Positions 52,929 through 62,330 of a DNA stretch of 64,000 bases are shown here, in pieces. The notes under the pieces are model-generated. The model made no database searches, was not told the DNA's origin, and saw nothing but the letters and a program-made list of their open reading frames with translations. Each line of letters starts with the position of its first letter. Position 1 is the first letter of the stretch. The stretch comes from Adenophora triphylla var. japonica (taxonomy: Eukaryota; Streptophyta; Magnoliopsida; Asterales; Campanulaceae), in the NCBI GenBank assembly GCA_022495995.1, contig JAFEMH010001305.1, positions 124,001 through 188,000 on the forward strand, read 5' to 3'. A program made the translations under genes and the position numbers.

Positions 52929-55256
52929 ATGTCTTCTTTCCTTAGAAACTTAACAAAAAAAACGGGTAGCAAGAGCAAAAACAATCAACCTTCTTCATCT
53001 TCTCGACTACCACCACCACCACCACCACCACCAATTCCAAATGATATTCCCTTTTATGATGGGGGAATGGCGGGGAGAAATGAATGGGAAAATTTAGAAG
53101 ATGAGGAGGAGGTTCAAGTTGGAGACCAACAATTTCCAATACCGCCTTTCATGTCACAAGAACCACAATATGTAGGAACTCCAAGTACCGAAGAAAGTGA
53201 TGCACATAACCTACCACCACTTGCACCAAGAGGAAGGGGTCGCGGTCTTCGTGGAGGCGGTCGACAAGGTCAACCGCCTTCTCCTAAAATTCGTGAACCG
53301 AAGTCCTCAATTTTTATTCGTCACTTTAGGAAGGAGCTCGGAGTGGACAAACATGGTGAGGAGGTTTGGAAAGTGATATGTAACTATTGTGAAAATGTTT
53401 ATACTTGGAAGGATGGCAATGGATACGACACTTATACCAAGCATGTTCGAGTTCATCATCCTACCGAATTTGGCATAGATCCAACTCAAACACAACTCCA
53501 AGGAGTTTCGACTTCTTCGATGGGCGCTGTAGGTACGTCTTCTTCTTCCACTACATTTCATTATAGTGAACAAAACCATAGAAGAGGTATGATAAAATTT
53601 GTTTGTGTTAAATGTCTTTCCTTTAGTTTTGCCGATGATGAATTCTATGAAGATTTTGCTAAACTCTCTCTTAACCCCGCTGCAAAAAGAATACCACGTA
53701 GAACTCTCACACGTGATATTGCAAAAATAGTCGGGGAATATAAATATGGTTTAATACAAACATTTGCTAATTTATCTCAACAAGTTTCTATTTGTTCGGA
53801 TATATGGAGTGATAACCGTTGTGAACATTTTTATATGGGAGTAACTTGTCATTGGATTGACAATTCTTGGACCATTCAAAAGAGATTGATTGCATATAGA
53901 GATTTTGATGATGAGCATACCGCACACAATATTGCACTTAAACTACAAAGTATTTTACAAGAATATAATTTAGTTACTAAAATTTTTTCAATGTCTTTTG
54001 ATAATGCTAGCTCTAATACTGCAAGTTTACCGGAACTAATTAGTATTTGTAAACCGGTATTTGGTGGAAAATTTTTTCATATTAGATGTTTTTGTCATAT
54101 TTTAAATTTATGTGTGCAAGATGGTCTATCTGCTTTACAAGATTCAATTATTCCTATTAAACGAGGTATACAGTTTATTATGAGAAAAAGTTCCAATCAA
54201 AGAAAATGGAGAGACTATTGCAAGGCAAATGATATCCGTCCCAAAAAAAATTCAATGGATGTTACAACTAGGTGGAATTCTACCTATAAACTTTTAGCGG
54301 ATTCTTTTCTTTATAAGGAACAAATTTGCTTGTTTTTGTCTTCCGTTGGTTACAAATACCCCCTATTTCCTCATCAATGGAATGCTTGTGGAAGCATGAT
54401 CAAATTGTTGAAAAATTTCAAGGATGCCACTGTCATGTTATCCGGTACGTATTATCCTACTTCTAACTTAGTTGTTGATCATAGTACTATTATTTCGGGT
54501 ACATTTTGTGAATTTAAAGATGATCCCATAATTGGTCCAACCATTGTTAGCATGAAGGAAAAATGGTTGAAATATTTTGAGACAATTCCAAGTATTTTTT
54601 TAATTGCAAAAATTTTAGATCCAAGGGTTAGAATGGATGGTTTGGAACAACTTCTTACATATTACTATCAAAATTTGTTTGATGCAAATGATCCCCGTTT
54701 TCCAAATATTGATCAAATATTGTCCGATGCGAAAAATGAATTTTTAAATGTTTTTAAAGAGTACAACTCAATTTATGGTGGTGCTAGTACAAGTGAGGCT
54801 CCTCCTCGTCAAACTAGCGAAACGGACAACTCTTTTTTGACTTCTTTTTATGGAAATAGAAAGCGCTCTAGAGGAAGCGGTTCTAATGCGGAATTTGAAA
54901 AATATTTGAACACGGAATTTGAATATGATGATGAGGTTGAATTTTGCATTTTACATTGGTGGGCCAAGAGGGCGAGTTCTTATCCTATTGTTTCTAGGAT
55001 AGCAAGAGAAATATTTGCTTCTCCCGCATCAACGGTTTCGGTTGAGCACGCTTTTAGCATTGGTGGAAATATTGCGGATCCGCAACGTGCAAATTTAACT
55101 GTTGAAAATTTAGAAAATCAAAATTTGTTGAATGATTGGGTCAAAGCGGAGAAAAGAGATCAAGAGCCAAAGTTTTCCTCATCCGATGAAGATTTCTTTG
55201 ATTCAACATCGGGAAGTGACGAGAACAATGACACAATCCCAATGGCCCAAATGTAA
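52929..55256 (+). CDS. hAT-family transposase with BED zinc finger
   Basis: It is predicted to excise and insert the surrounding hAT element by binding its subterminal repeats in the nucleus. The 775-codon frame is uninterrupted, within the usual range for plant hAT transposases. Residues 1-125 are low-complexity (Pro run near 28-35, Arg/Gly stretch near 103-115). A BED finger follows at about 126-180 (C-N-Y-C near 151-154, then H-V-R-V-H-H near 172-177). The RNase H-like core shows Asp in 'CSDIWSD' (about 290) and 'SFDNASSN' (about 358), and the C-x2-H pair in 'CFCHILNLC' (about 388). The hAT dimerisation region spans about 675-737 ('HWWAKRASSYPIVSRIA' and 'STVSVEHAFS', whose Glu, about 706, is the likely third acidic residue). 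A TATA-like 'ctataaatacaaattc' near 52680 and a polyadenylation signal 'aataaaat' near 55470 bracket it. Its lower GC sets it apart from the gypsy DNA. Confidence 0.9.
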   Translation: MSSFLRNLTKKTGSKSKNNQPSSSSRLPPPPPPPPIPNDIPFYDGGMAGRNEWENLEDEEEVQVGDQQFPIPPFMSQEPQYVGTPSTEESDAHNLPPLAPRGRGRGLRGGGRQGQPPSPKIREPKSSIFIRHFRKELGVDKHGEEVWKVICNYCENVYTWKDGNGYDTYTKHVRVHHPTEFGIDPTQTQLQGVSTSSMGAVGTSSSSTTFHYSEQNHRRGMIKFVCVKCLSFSFADDEFYEDFAKLSLNPAAKRIPRRTLTRDIAKIVGEYKYGLIQTFANLSQQVSICSDIWSDNRCEHFYMGVTCHWIDNSWTIQKRLIAYRDFDDEHTAHNIALKLQSILQEYNLVTKIFSMSFDNASSNTASLPELISICKPVFGGKFFHIRCFCHILNLCVQDGLSALQDSIIPIKRGIQFIMRKSSNQRKWRDYCKANDIRPKKNSMDVTTRWNSTYKLLADSFLYKEQICLFLSSVGYKYPLFPHQWNACGSMIKLLKNFKDATVMLSGTYYPTSNLVVDHSTIISGTFCEFKDDPIIGPTIVSMKEKWLKYFETIPSIFLIAKILDPRVRMDGLEQLLTYYYQNLFDANDPRFPNIDQILSDAKNEFLNVFKEYNSIYGGASTSEAPPRQTSETDNSFLTSFYGNRKRSRGSGSNAEFEKYLNTEFEYDDEVEFCILHWWAKRASSYPIVSRIAREIFASPASTVSVEHAFSIGGNIADPQRANLTVENLENQNLLNDWVKAEKRDQEPKFSSSDEDFFDSTSGSDENNDTIPMAQM

Positions 55257-55954
55257 GTTGATGTAATTTATATATTTTAATTTGTATAATTTAATTTGTT
55301 GCTTTGTTTTATTTTATATATTAAGTTTTTTTTGTTTAGATTAGATTGTTATAATTTAGATAAATATTGTAAAATACTAAGAACGAGGTTAAGGCTCCTT
55401 ATGTCCTCCCTTACTTATAAAAGGGCAAGGTTGATGTCCCCCTCATTGTAACATTTTAACAATTATTAATAAAATTTAAGGGTACCGTCCCTTTTTCTTT
55501 TATAAAATATGTTAAAATAATTTGTTTATTATTCATCTTCATCCAAATTTGTTAGAATCTTAACAGTTTTGATGGCTTAAAAGAGAAGAAAAGGAAAAGG
55601 AAGTGACCAAAGTGCACTGACCAAACTTTGGGGTTGCTGGAATTTGGCATGGGCGGTCGCCCACATCTCTATTGGGCGGTCGCCCATGTGTGCAGAGAGT
55701 TAAACATTGCTTGAATTTGGATATGGGCGGTCGCCCACCTCTATTGGGCGGTCGCCCACCTGGACGGATTTTCAAAAAAAAAAAAAAAAAAAAAAAGGCC
55801 AAAAGGAACCGGGAAACCGTGGAACCGGAACCGGAACCGGCATCAAGGAACCGGAACCGGGAACCGGATTTAGGCGGTTCCGTCCGGTTCCTCCCTACCC
55901 GGAACCGGAGCCGGCGGTTCGGAGCCGGGCAAGGAGCTGGGATGCCCATGTCTA
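55257..55954 (+). other. 3' flank of the transposase: UTR, palindrome cluster, subterminal repeats
   Basis: 55260-55555 is AT-rich 3' UTR. 55560-55770 holds four copies of TGGGCGGTCGCCCA (55650-55663, 55673-55686, 55724-55737, 55745-55758). An A-run at 55775-55797 and the GGAACCGG array to the right terminus follow. The palindrome block resembles a gypsy LTR promoter block and may be captured LTR sequence. Confidence 0.6.
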
Positions 55955-57440
55955 GGCTGAGGCTACTTGTTGGTTGAGTATTTGAAAATAATATTCCTCT
56001 TGTCCAAAGCCTGGAGCAGCATTTAATGAACAGTGCACACCTTCAAGATGATTCGCGCGGATGAAAATGTCTCCCCCAGTGGCCTATAAATTGAACCCTT
56101 CTCTCTCAGTTTAGACAACACAATTCACCCACAGAAGCTATTCTCTGGTGAAAAACAGAGAGAAAACAGTGGGAATCCTTAGATTGCCACCATTTTCTCT
56201 TGAGTCTTTCCCAATCTCACTCCAAACACTCTCAAATCACTCTTAAACATACACAAGCTCAAGCTCAAATCAACACTAAAGAGGAGGATTAGAGAGAAAA
56301 CATAGAGGACTTAAGTGTTATCTACTTGTTTTCTCTTTGACCAACTCTATCATCAAACACTAAACACATTCAAGCCTTGAATCCATTCAAATACAAACAC
56401 AAGAAGATAGGGTTAAACCACCATTGGTAAACCCTCCTTCACCTTATCTTAAACCTCCCTCATCCATGCATGCATCTCACATTTCAAAGATGTAACTTGT
56501 TTGTTGTCCATCCCTTGCCCTAGATTCAAGAGGATCTCCATGAAAGTTCATCTCCATGGATGATCTTCTATAAGGATCAACATTCCCTCTAAACCATTTT
56601 AAAAGGTCCAAATTATTTCTTACTTACTTGAAAGTGTTTTCCTAAAATCATTTTCACAACACAAAATCTTTATTTCGAGATAAATCTCCCCTTCCCAAGC
56701 AAATGAAATGCTTCAAGTCCTAATGTACCCTAAGGATGGATTGATATATTAGATCACCACTAAAATGTTTAGTGATCACTAATCAAAGCCTAAGGAAATG
56801 GGTACAATCATGGATGCAAAACCCCTTTTAAATCACATTTTTCTTCAAGAACATTTTGCTGTCCAGCAGCATTGTTCTGAGACCTCAGTCCATTCTCCTA
56901 TTTTTTGGACACAGTAAAACTTGGAATTTGGTGTTGACTACAAAATACTTTTTGTATCCAACATCCATAGTATTCCAGACATATTTTTACTTTATTTATT
57001 ACGTGAGTATAACTCCATTTTTCAAACTATTTTCCAAAGGTCAGTTTAGCAGTCTCTGGAAATTCAGATTTCACATCTGTGATTTCTAGAAGATTTTGGT
57101 CCATCAAATCATCTCCAATCATAATAATATTTTTTATTAACCTTATTTAAGATGTTTTGAACAACTTTCATTCTCTGAATTTCCCCAGATTCTGAAGCTT
57201 TAAAACTCTTAAATCCATTTTAAAATCAAGTGTCCACTGTCTTTTTCATTCTGGCAGAATTGACTTTCAACTTCATGGAGTCTTTTGAGTACCAAAACTC
57301 AACCCTAAAATCACACCAAAAATCATGGAACTTGTTTAATGTCTTATAAAGAGTTCTCAATTTTTAGTTTTCTCAGTTTGCATTTATTTTGACCAAAGAC
57401 ACACACACACATACACACAAATGGTTTTAAGCTAGGAAGA

Positions 57441-57453
57441 CTCGTTTTACGAG
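57441..57453 (+). other. R/U5 hairpin, element E copy
   Basis: CTCGTTTTACGAG (arms CTCGT/ACGAG) is followed by 'gcatttcgggtgaacc' and 'cgttcttccc', the same context as in A, C and D. Confidence 0.7.
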
Positions 57454-57624
57454 GCATTTCGGGTGAACCCTAACGTTCTTCCCGGAGTGTAACGTGACCT
57501 CCGAACTCAAATCTCTCATTTTGGGCATTTTTCAAAGTTTTGGCCCTTAAAATAAAAATGGCGTGGCGACTCCCGTTTTGTGATTTTCAAAAAAAAAGAA
57601 AAATCCGGTGGCACATCATCACAG

Positions 57625-57642
57625 TGGCGACTCCGCTGGGGA
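57625..57642 (+). other. Primer-binding site of element E
   Basis: TGGCGACTCCGCTGGGGA lies one base after the LTR end. Confidence 0.82.
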
Positions 57643-59014
57643 TATGTAAGCTTTATCTTTTCAAAAAAAAAAAAAAAAAAGAAAAGCTTTTGTGGGTCAA
57701 GCTTCCGTCCCGACATTTGAAACCATTTGTATTGTGTGTGTGTGTGTTGGTTTTGCACATTTGGCGTTATTTTGGGTCGTCCCGGAAGAATCAATATCTT
57801 TTGACTGTTGGACCCGTTTCCTTAAATTGTTTGAATTTTGAATTTTGTGCTTATGTGTTCAAAAGAGTTTTCAAAAAAAAAAAAAAGATTAAAAAAAAAA
57901 AGGGGTTTTCAAAAAAAAAAGAGATTTTCAAAAAAAAAAAATTCGAAAAAAAAAAATCATTTTCAAATTTTTGCATGCATCATACTTTTTAAGACGCATA
58001 AAAATTTCTATTTTACTCAGAAAAAGAAGATAGATTGCTTGCACACTACGCGCACTTGGCCTTACACTGCACACTACGTCCTTAACCCGGGGAAATCCCA
58101 GTAGCAGCCCGTTTGGCCTTATTACGCCTCTCGGTGCGAGCACGAGACTACCCAAACATCCCATGGAGCCTCGTGTCGACCATGCACTTTTTCGTGACAC
58201 ACTTTGTCCGAGACCCGGTTGGTTTTTAGTCTGGTCCGTGTCATGCCCGGTCTGTGTATACACCTTTCCTTTCAAGTCTTAGTCGGCATACCAAGTCAAT
58301 ATCTTTCGGGGACCCTAATCAGTCGAAGTCATGCCGGTTTTCCGCCGCAAACTTTGACCAGATATTGACTGGCGCCTTGACTTTGACTCGGCGCACAACT
58401 TATGCATCGACTCCCGGCACGACACTGAGTCATCAAGGATTAACGACTATTCCATGTCTAATTACGACTTAACTGACGACGGGTCAAGATCAGTGATGGA
58501 AATTTATCAGTCAAAACCATGCCGACTTTTTGTCGAGCCCTCGGACATGATCTTGATTTTTGACGTCAGCTTTGTCCGTAATTTACATCGAACACTCGTT
58601 AAGACTCGATTACCCGCCAGATTTTAGGATCATTTTTCTTTTCGGTCGGTGGGACCTGCTTGCCCTACGGAATCCTTGTTCGGGGTTACAGGTTGAGGGT
58701 CCGCAGGCGTAGTGATGGGTTTCACTGATCCAGGAATCAGAGTAGTTTGCGAAAAAGAAGAGCGATCTTTTCCAACCGCTTAGGTTTAATAAAACACGTT
58801 TTAAGTAAATTTAAACGAATAATCGCATGTTACATGAGCCCTAAGCCCAAACACCAACCTGTTTCGCTTTCCCGAGTCTGAACCACACCCTTTTGTGCCT
58901 TCCACAGTAAGCAAAGTTTGGATCAAGACCCCGGGTCATCGTTTGTTCAGCTCAGTCATTCCGGAGTCAGATACTTCATCAGTTTCCTCCTTCGCTTCAG
59001 CTCAAAGTTTCAGA
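57643..59014 (+). other. 5' leader of element E
   Basis: It carries A-rich runs (57662-57680, 57880-57960), phrases common to the A, C and D leaders (about 58050-58150) and the conserved leader block (58645-58815, with 'gtttgcgaaaaagaagagcg'). There is no convincing gene. Confidence 0.6.
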
Positions 59015-61477
59015 ATGGCCAACTCAGAGGAGAACTGTGGAGGACGTACAACTCCGCACCCCGAAAATCCGCAAAATGCCGAGCAGTGGAATCAGATGTT
59101 GGAACAGATAAGACAACATCAAGAGGCTCAGATCAGTCAGTTATTGGAAAGTATCAGAACCCAGGGGCTAGCGATTGTTCGCAACCCTAATGGAACCTTT
59201 ACGGTTGATGCGGAGATTGGAGCTAATTACCCTCCCGGACATGCCAACTACCGTCAAATGCCCTGTTCCCTTTCGTGTGGAACTACTAATGGGCCAAGCA
59301 TCCCCCAGCCTATCACTCAGCCTGCCTCTCGGCCTCATCGTATCGATCTTGGTCAACTTCCCCCCGGCGCCTCTCAGTTTTCACCTTTGGGTTTCAATCA
59401 GTCTGTTTCCGCCCGCGGACTTGGAATGGAGTCGGTTCGCTACTCCAAAACCTCGGTCGGCGGGCCATGCATGCAGGAATTGGTCGGTTCGGTACATCTC
59501 GGCCCTACTGGCTCGATACTCCTCAACGGTCCGATCTAGGTCAACTTTGCCCCGGTGCCTCTCGGGTCTCACCACCGGGATTGAATCGGTTGGCTTTCGC
59601 CCTGGCTTGGAAGGGGTCGGTTTACTACTTCACAACATCGATGCAGTTCGGGTCATCGGCTTAGAAGGGGTCGGTTACTACTTCACAACATCGGTGCAGT
59701 TCGAGTCATCAGCTTGGAAGGGGTCAGTTTACTACTTCACAACATCAGTCTGGTTCGGGTCATCATCTCGGAATGGGACAGTTCGCTTCTCAGGCTCCAT
59801 GGTTCAGAGGGGGCCAGCTTGCTTCCTCCAATTCTCGAAGCACACTTGCCCCTATGATACTGCAAGATCACATGGGTCACCAGGCTTTTATCACCACTTC
59901 ATCAGGCTCACCGTATTCACAATATCCTCCAAGCTCTACCCCGCCCCTTCGGTTGGGAAGTCAGACAAGGTCAAATGCTCCTCATCACATTCTCCACCCA
60001 GTACATTATGCAAGGCTCACCTTTCATCAAGTACAGTATACACATTACCCTTGTAGTCACGTTCCTCAGTATGGTCAAGACACATTCAATCCTACTGTTA
60101 TGATGCCTCAAACCTCATGTCTTCAGCAGCCTTTTGAATTCGCACTCACTGCTCTCTGGTATCCACCCATTACGAGCCATATATCCTCATCTTCGGCAAC
60201 TGCCAGGCCTTATGAGGCCCCTTATAAGTCTCACTACCCCCGATCCTGCGGTCCATATTCTTGTGCTTCAGGTCTGACTTATGAGGAGGGTTACAGTCAC
60301 GCTTTTAATGCTCAGACTGTCATCCCTCCCACCAGAGTACTTCCTACTGTGGTTTCGTTTGTTAATGCCAATCTTGTGGCGGGGTCATGCAGTCCTAGTG
60401 TTCCTATTGACTCGTCCAGTGGATTATTGGTAGAACCAATGAAGAAGATACAAGAAAAGCCTAGCAACGAGAGTGTCGACAATCGCTCGACTCGGGCCAT
60501 CTCACCGTACCAATCTTGTGTATCTGACACGAATGAGCTTTACCAAAGGTCAAATCTCGACGCTTACATCGATGGTTACATCAAAAGGGTTCATGCACGG
60601 GGAAGCACTACGGGTCTGAACATGTCTCATCGCTATAAACCTTACCCTTCCAACACAGCTGCAACATCCATTAAAGGAAAGAAGGCATTGTGTACAATTG
60701 ACGGCATCCGAAAGCAACCAAGAAAGGGTGGCCCTCTAAGGCAACGAGAACATTTTGATGATTTTGGGATGCCCATGGGCTTAATTTTCAAGGGTTTAGT
60801 AAAGGAAGGCCTTTTGAAGCCTCTCAGGGACTACCATCCAAGGAGCTCAAATGCACCCCTCGACATGAGTAAGCACTGCGCCTTCCATAATCATTATGGC
60901 CACACGGCCAAACATTGCTGCAGTCTTGAAGAAAGCGGTTCAAGGGTTAATCGAAGTGGGCAAGCTTGAGCGCCCCAATGGACCAAAACCGGCAAACCCT
61001 GTTCAGAATGGTGACCAAGTCAATGACCAAATCTCGAATCAAAGAGCACTAAGAGTTTATTCTCCCCCAAAGGAGAAACCACATCCCGAGGATTTGGGTG
61101 TTCCCTTAAGCAAAGTTTTAAATAGCTTGCTAAAGCAGGGTCTCCTCGAACCCATGAGAAACTATCAGCCCAAGGATCCCAAAATCCCTTTGGACACCAC
61201 TAAGCATTGTGCTTTCCACCAGTATCACGGTCATATAACCGACAACTGTACAGCTTTGAGAAAGGCAATTCAGGGGTTAATTAAGAAGGGCAAACTCGAG
61301 CGCCTCAGTAATCTCAACCCTGCCAATGATCATTTCCCAAATAACACGAGTGTAAACATGATTGAGTTTTATGATTCAAGCTCCAAGGCAGATGATTTAG
61401 TCGCAACAAATGTGGAGAATGGCTGGTTTGACGGCAACAAGCATGTGACCATAGCCGGATTTGGTGAAGTGTTTTGA
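59015..61477 (+). pseudogene. gag of element E (frameshifted) with duplicated zinc-knuckle module
   Basis: It starts at 59015 ('MANSEENCGG') in a frame open from 58895 to a stop at 59539. The 'NPNGTFTVDAEI' block is shared with D. The protein continues in a second frame to 60969 and a third from 60896 to 61477, so at least two frameshifts exist. The C-terminal half has two knuckles of C-x2-H-x4-H-x4-C spacing (CAFHNHYGHTAKHC near 60880-60920, CAFHQYHGHITDNC near 61208-61250). Each is preceded by a 'GLLKPLRDYHP' or 'GLLEPMRNYQP' linker, so a module of about 110 codons is duplicated. A 54-57-bp repeat (59600-59770) sits between. Confidence 0.78.
59600..59770. repeat. Tandem repeat inside E gag
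   Basis: Three units of about 54-57 bp are built on 'aaggggtcggtttactactt' and 'cacaacatcggtgcagttcg'. Confidence 0.75.
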
Positions 61478-61910
61478 ACTCTCGATCTAATGGCAGATAA
61501 GGCAACCGTCAGGGCCGGTGAGCGGGGAATTCCTGAAGTTACCAAAGGCGAGCATAGTCTGTCATAGCTTCATGAGGAATTTGCTTCCAATGCTGAAGGG
61601 TAGAGACGTGGTCCAACAACAAAGAGTAGCTAGACTAGGGGCTACCCATCTTTTAATATTAAAACAGTCTTTTAGTCAACATTCGTAGGTTCTAGTACTT
61701 TCTTCGTTCAATCAAGTCCTCCTTGGACATTGTAGTTAATCATAAATTTTCTATAAAAGAGTCTTTTTCTTTTCTTGCTAGACTTGAGACATTATTTGCA
61801 CACCTACATTACATTTAATGAAATGGTTTTATTTTAAATGATCACTCGCATTGCTCAACAAATAATCTCTGGAAATGATTAAGATTTTAATTAATTGGTG
61901 CGAGAAAGTC
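61478..61910 (+). other. Post-gag region and shared module, E copy
   Basis: The gag-end-like 'agagtagctagactagggg' near 61624 matches the D gag stop. The module (61680-61905) includes 'ttttctataaaagagtcttt', 'cttgctagacttgagacatt' and 'aatgaaatggttttatttta'. A strong TATA-like CTATAAAAG hints at an internal promoter. Confidence 0.65.
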
Positions 61911-62084
61911 AACTAATGCCCTCCCTATACACTTTCCTTACCTCACAAAGGCCTTCATCAAGCCATACACTTTTCAAAACATGTCCCCATCATCACCTTG
62001 ACCAAGTCAACGACGGTGGCAGCATCGAAGAACAACAAAAGGTCACTCAGCATCGAAAGATTGACCCCATGTCGACAAAAAACC

Positions 62085-62188
62085 AGGGGCTTGCCTTCGC
62101 CTCACGGGCATCAAGAAAGTTCAAGCAGAGGCTTGCCTTCGCCTTCATGCGCATCAAGAAAGTTCAAGCTGGGGCTTGCCTTCATCCT

Positions 62189-62223
<35 letters not shown>

Positions 62224-62330
62224 AAAGCTCAAGCAAAAGCTTAAAAAAAAAAAAGAGCTCAAGCAAAAGATTCAAATAAAAAAAAACCCAAGCTTCAAAA
62301 AAAAAAAAAAAAGAGGCCAAGGACCCAGCA
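62085..62330. repeat. Tandem repeat and long A-tracts in element E
   Basis: Three units of about 43-60 bp are built on 'ggggcttgccttcgcc' and 'atcaagaaagttcaagc'. An A-run of over 30 bases (62191-62221) and shorter A-runs follow. D has the complementary T-rich tract at the same relative place. Confidence 0.8.

Larger units (their letters stand above)
52298..55954 (+). mobile_element. hAT transposon, 3.66 kb, with intact transposase
   Basis: The 12-bp termini TAGACATGGGCA and TGCCCATGTCTA are perfect inverted repeats. Both ends are followed inward by arrays of GGAACCGG (52309-52530 and 55805-55925), likely transposase-binding subterminal repeats. The flanks ggctggaa and ggctgagg agree in five of eight positions, so the 8-bp duplication is imperfect. 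Confidence 0.8.
52110..57623 (+). mobile_element. 5' LTR of element E (about 1.85 kb without the hAT insertion)
   Basis: It starts TGTAAGTGCTCCAATTTG inside the copia codons and ends ...CACATCATCACA beside the primer site. TATA (TATAAATT) is at 56085-56092, the R/U5 hairpin CTCGTTTTACGAG at 57441-57453 and the PBS-like GCGTGGCGACTCC near 57562. With the 3,657-bp hAT and an 8-bp duplication removed, the start-to-TATA distance (about 315 bp) is like that of C. Confidence 0.78.

Noticed and set aside
55672..55977. 101- and 129-codon frames on opposite strands
   Set aside because: They span the palindrome cluster, an A-run and the GGAACCGG array. The composition is repeat-driven.
57540..58104. 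150- and 88-codon Lys-rich frames near the primer site of E
   Set aside because: They are caused by A-runs in the leader. They cross the LTR end and primer site and have no domain.
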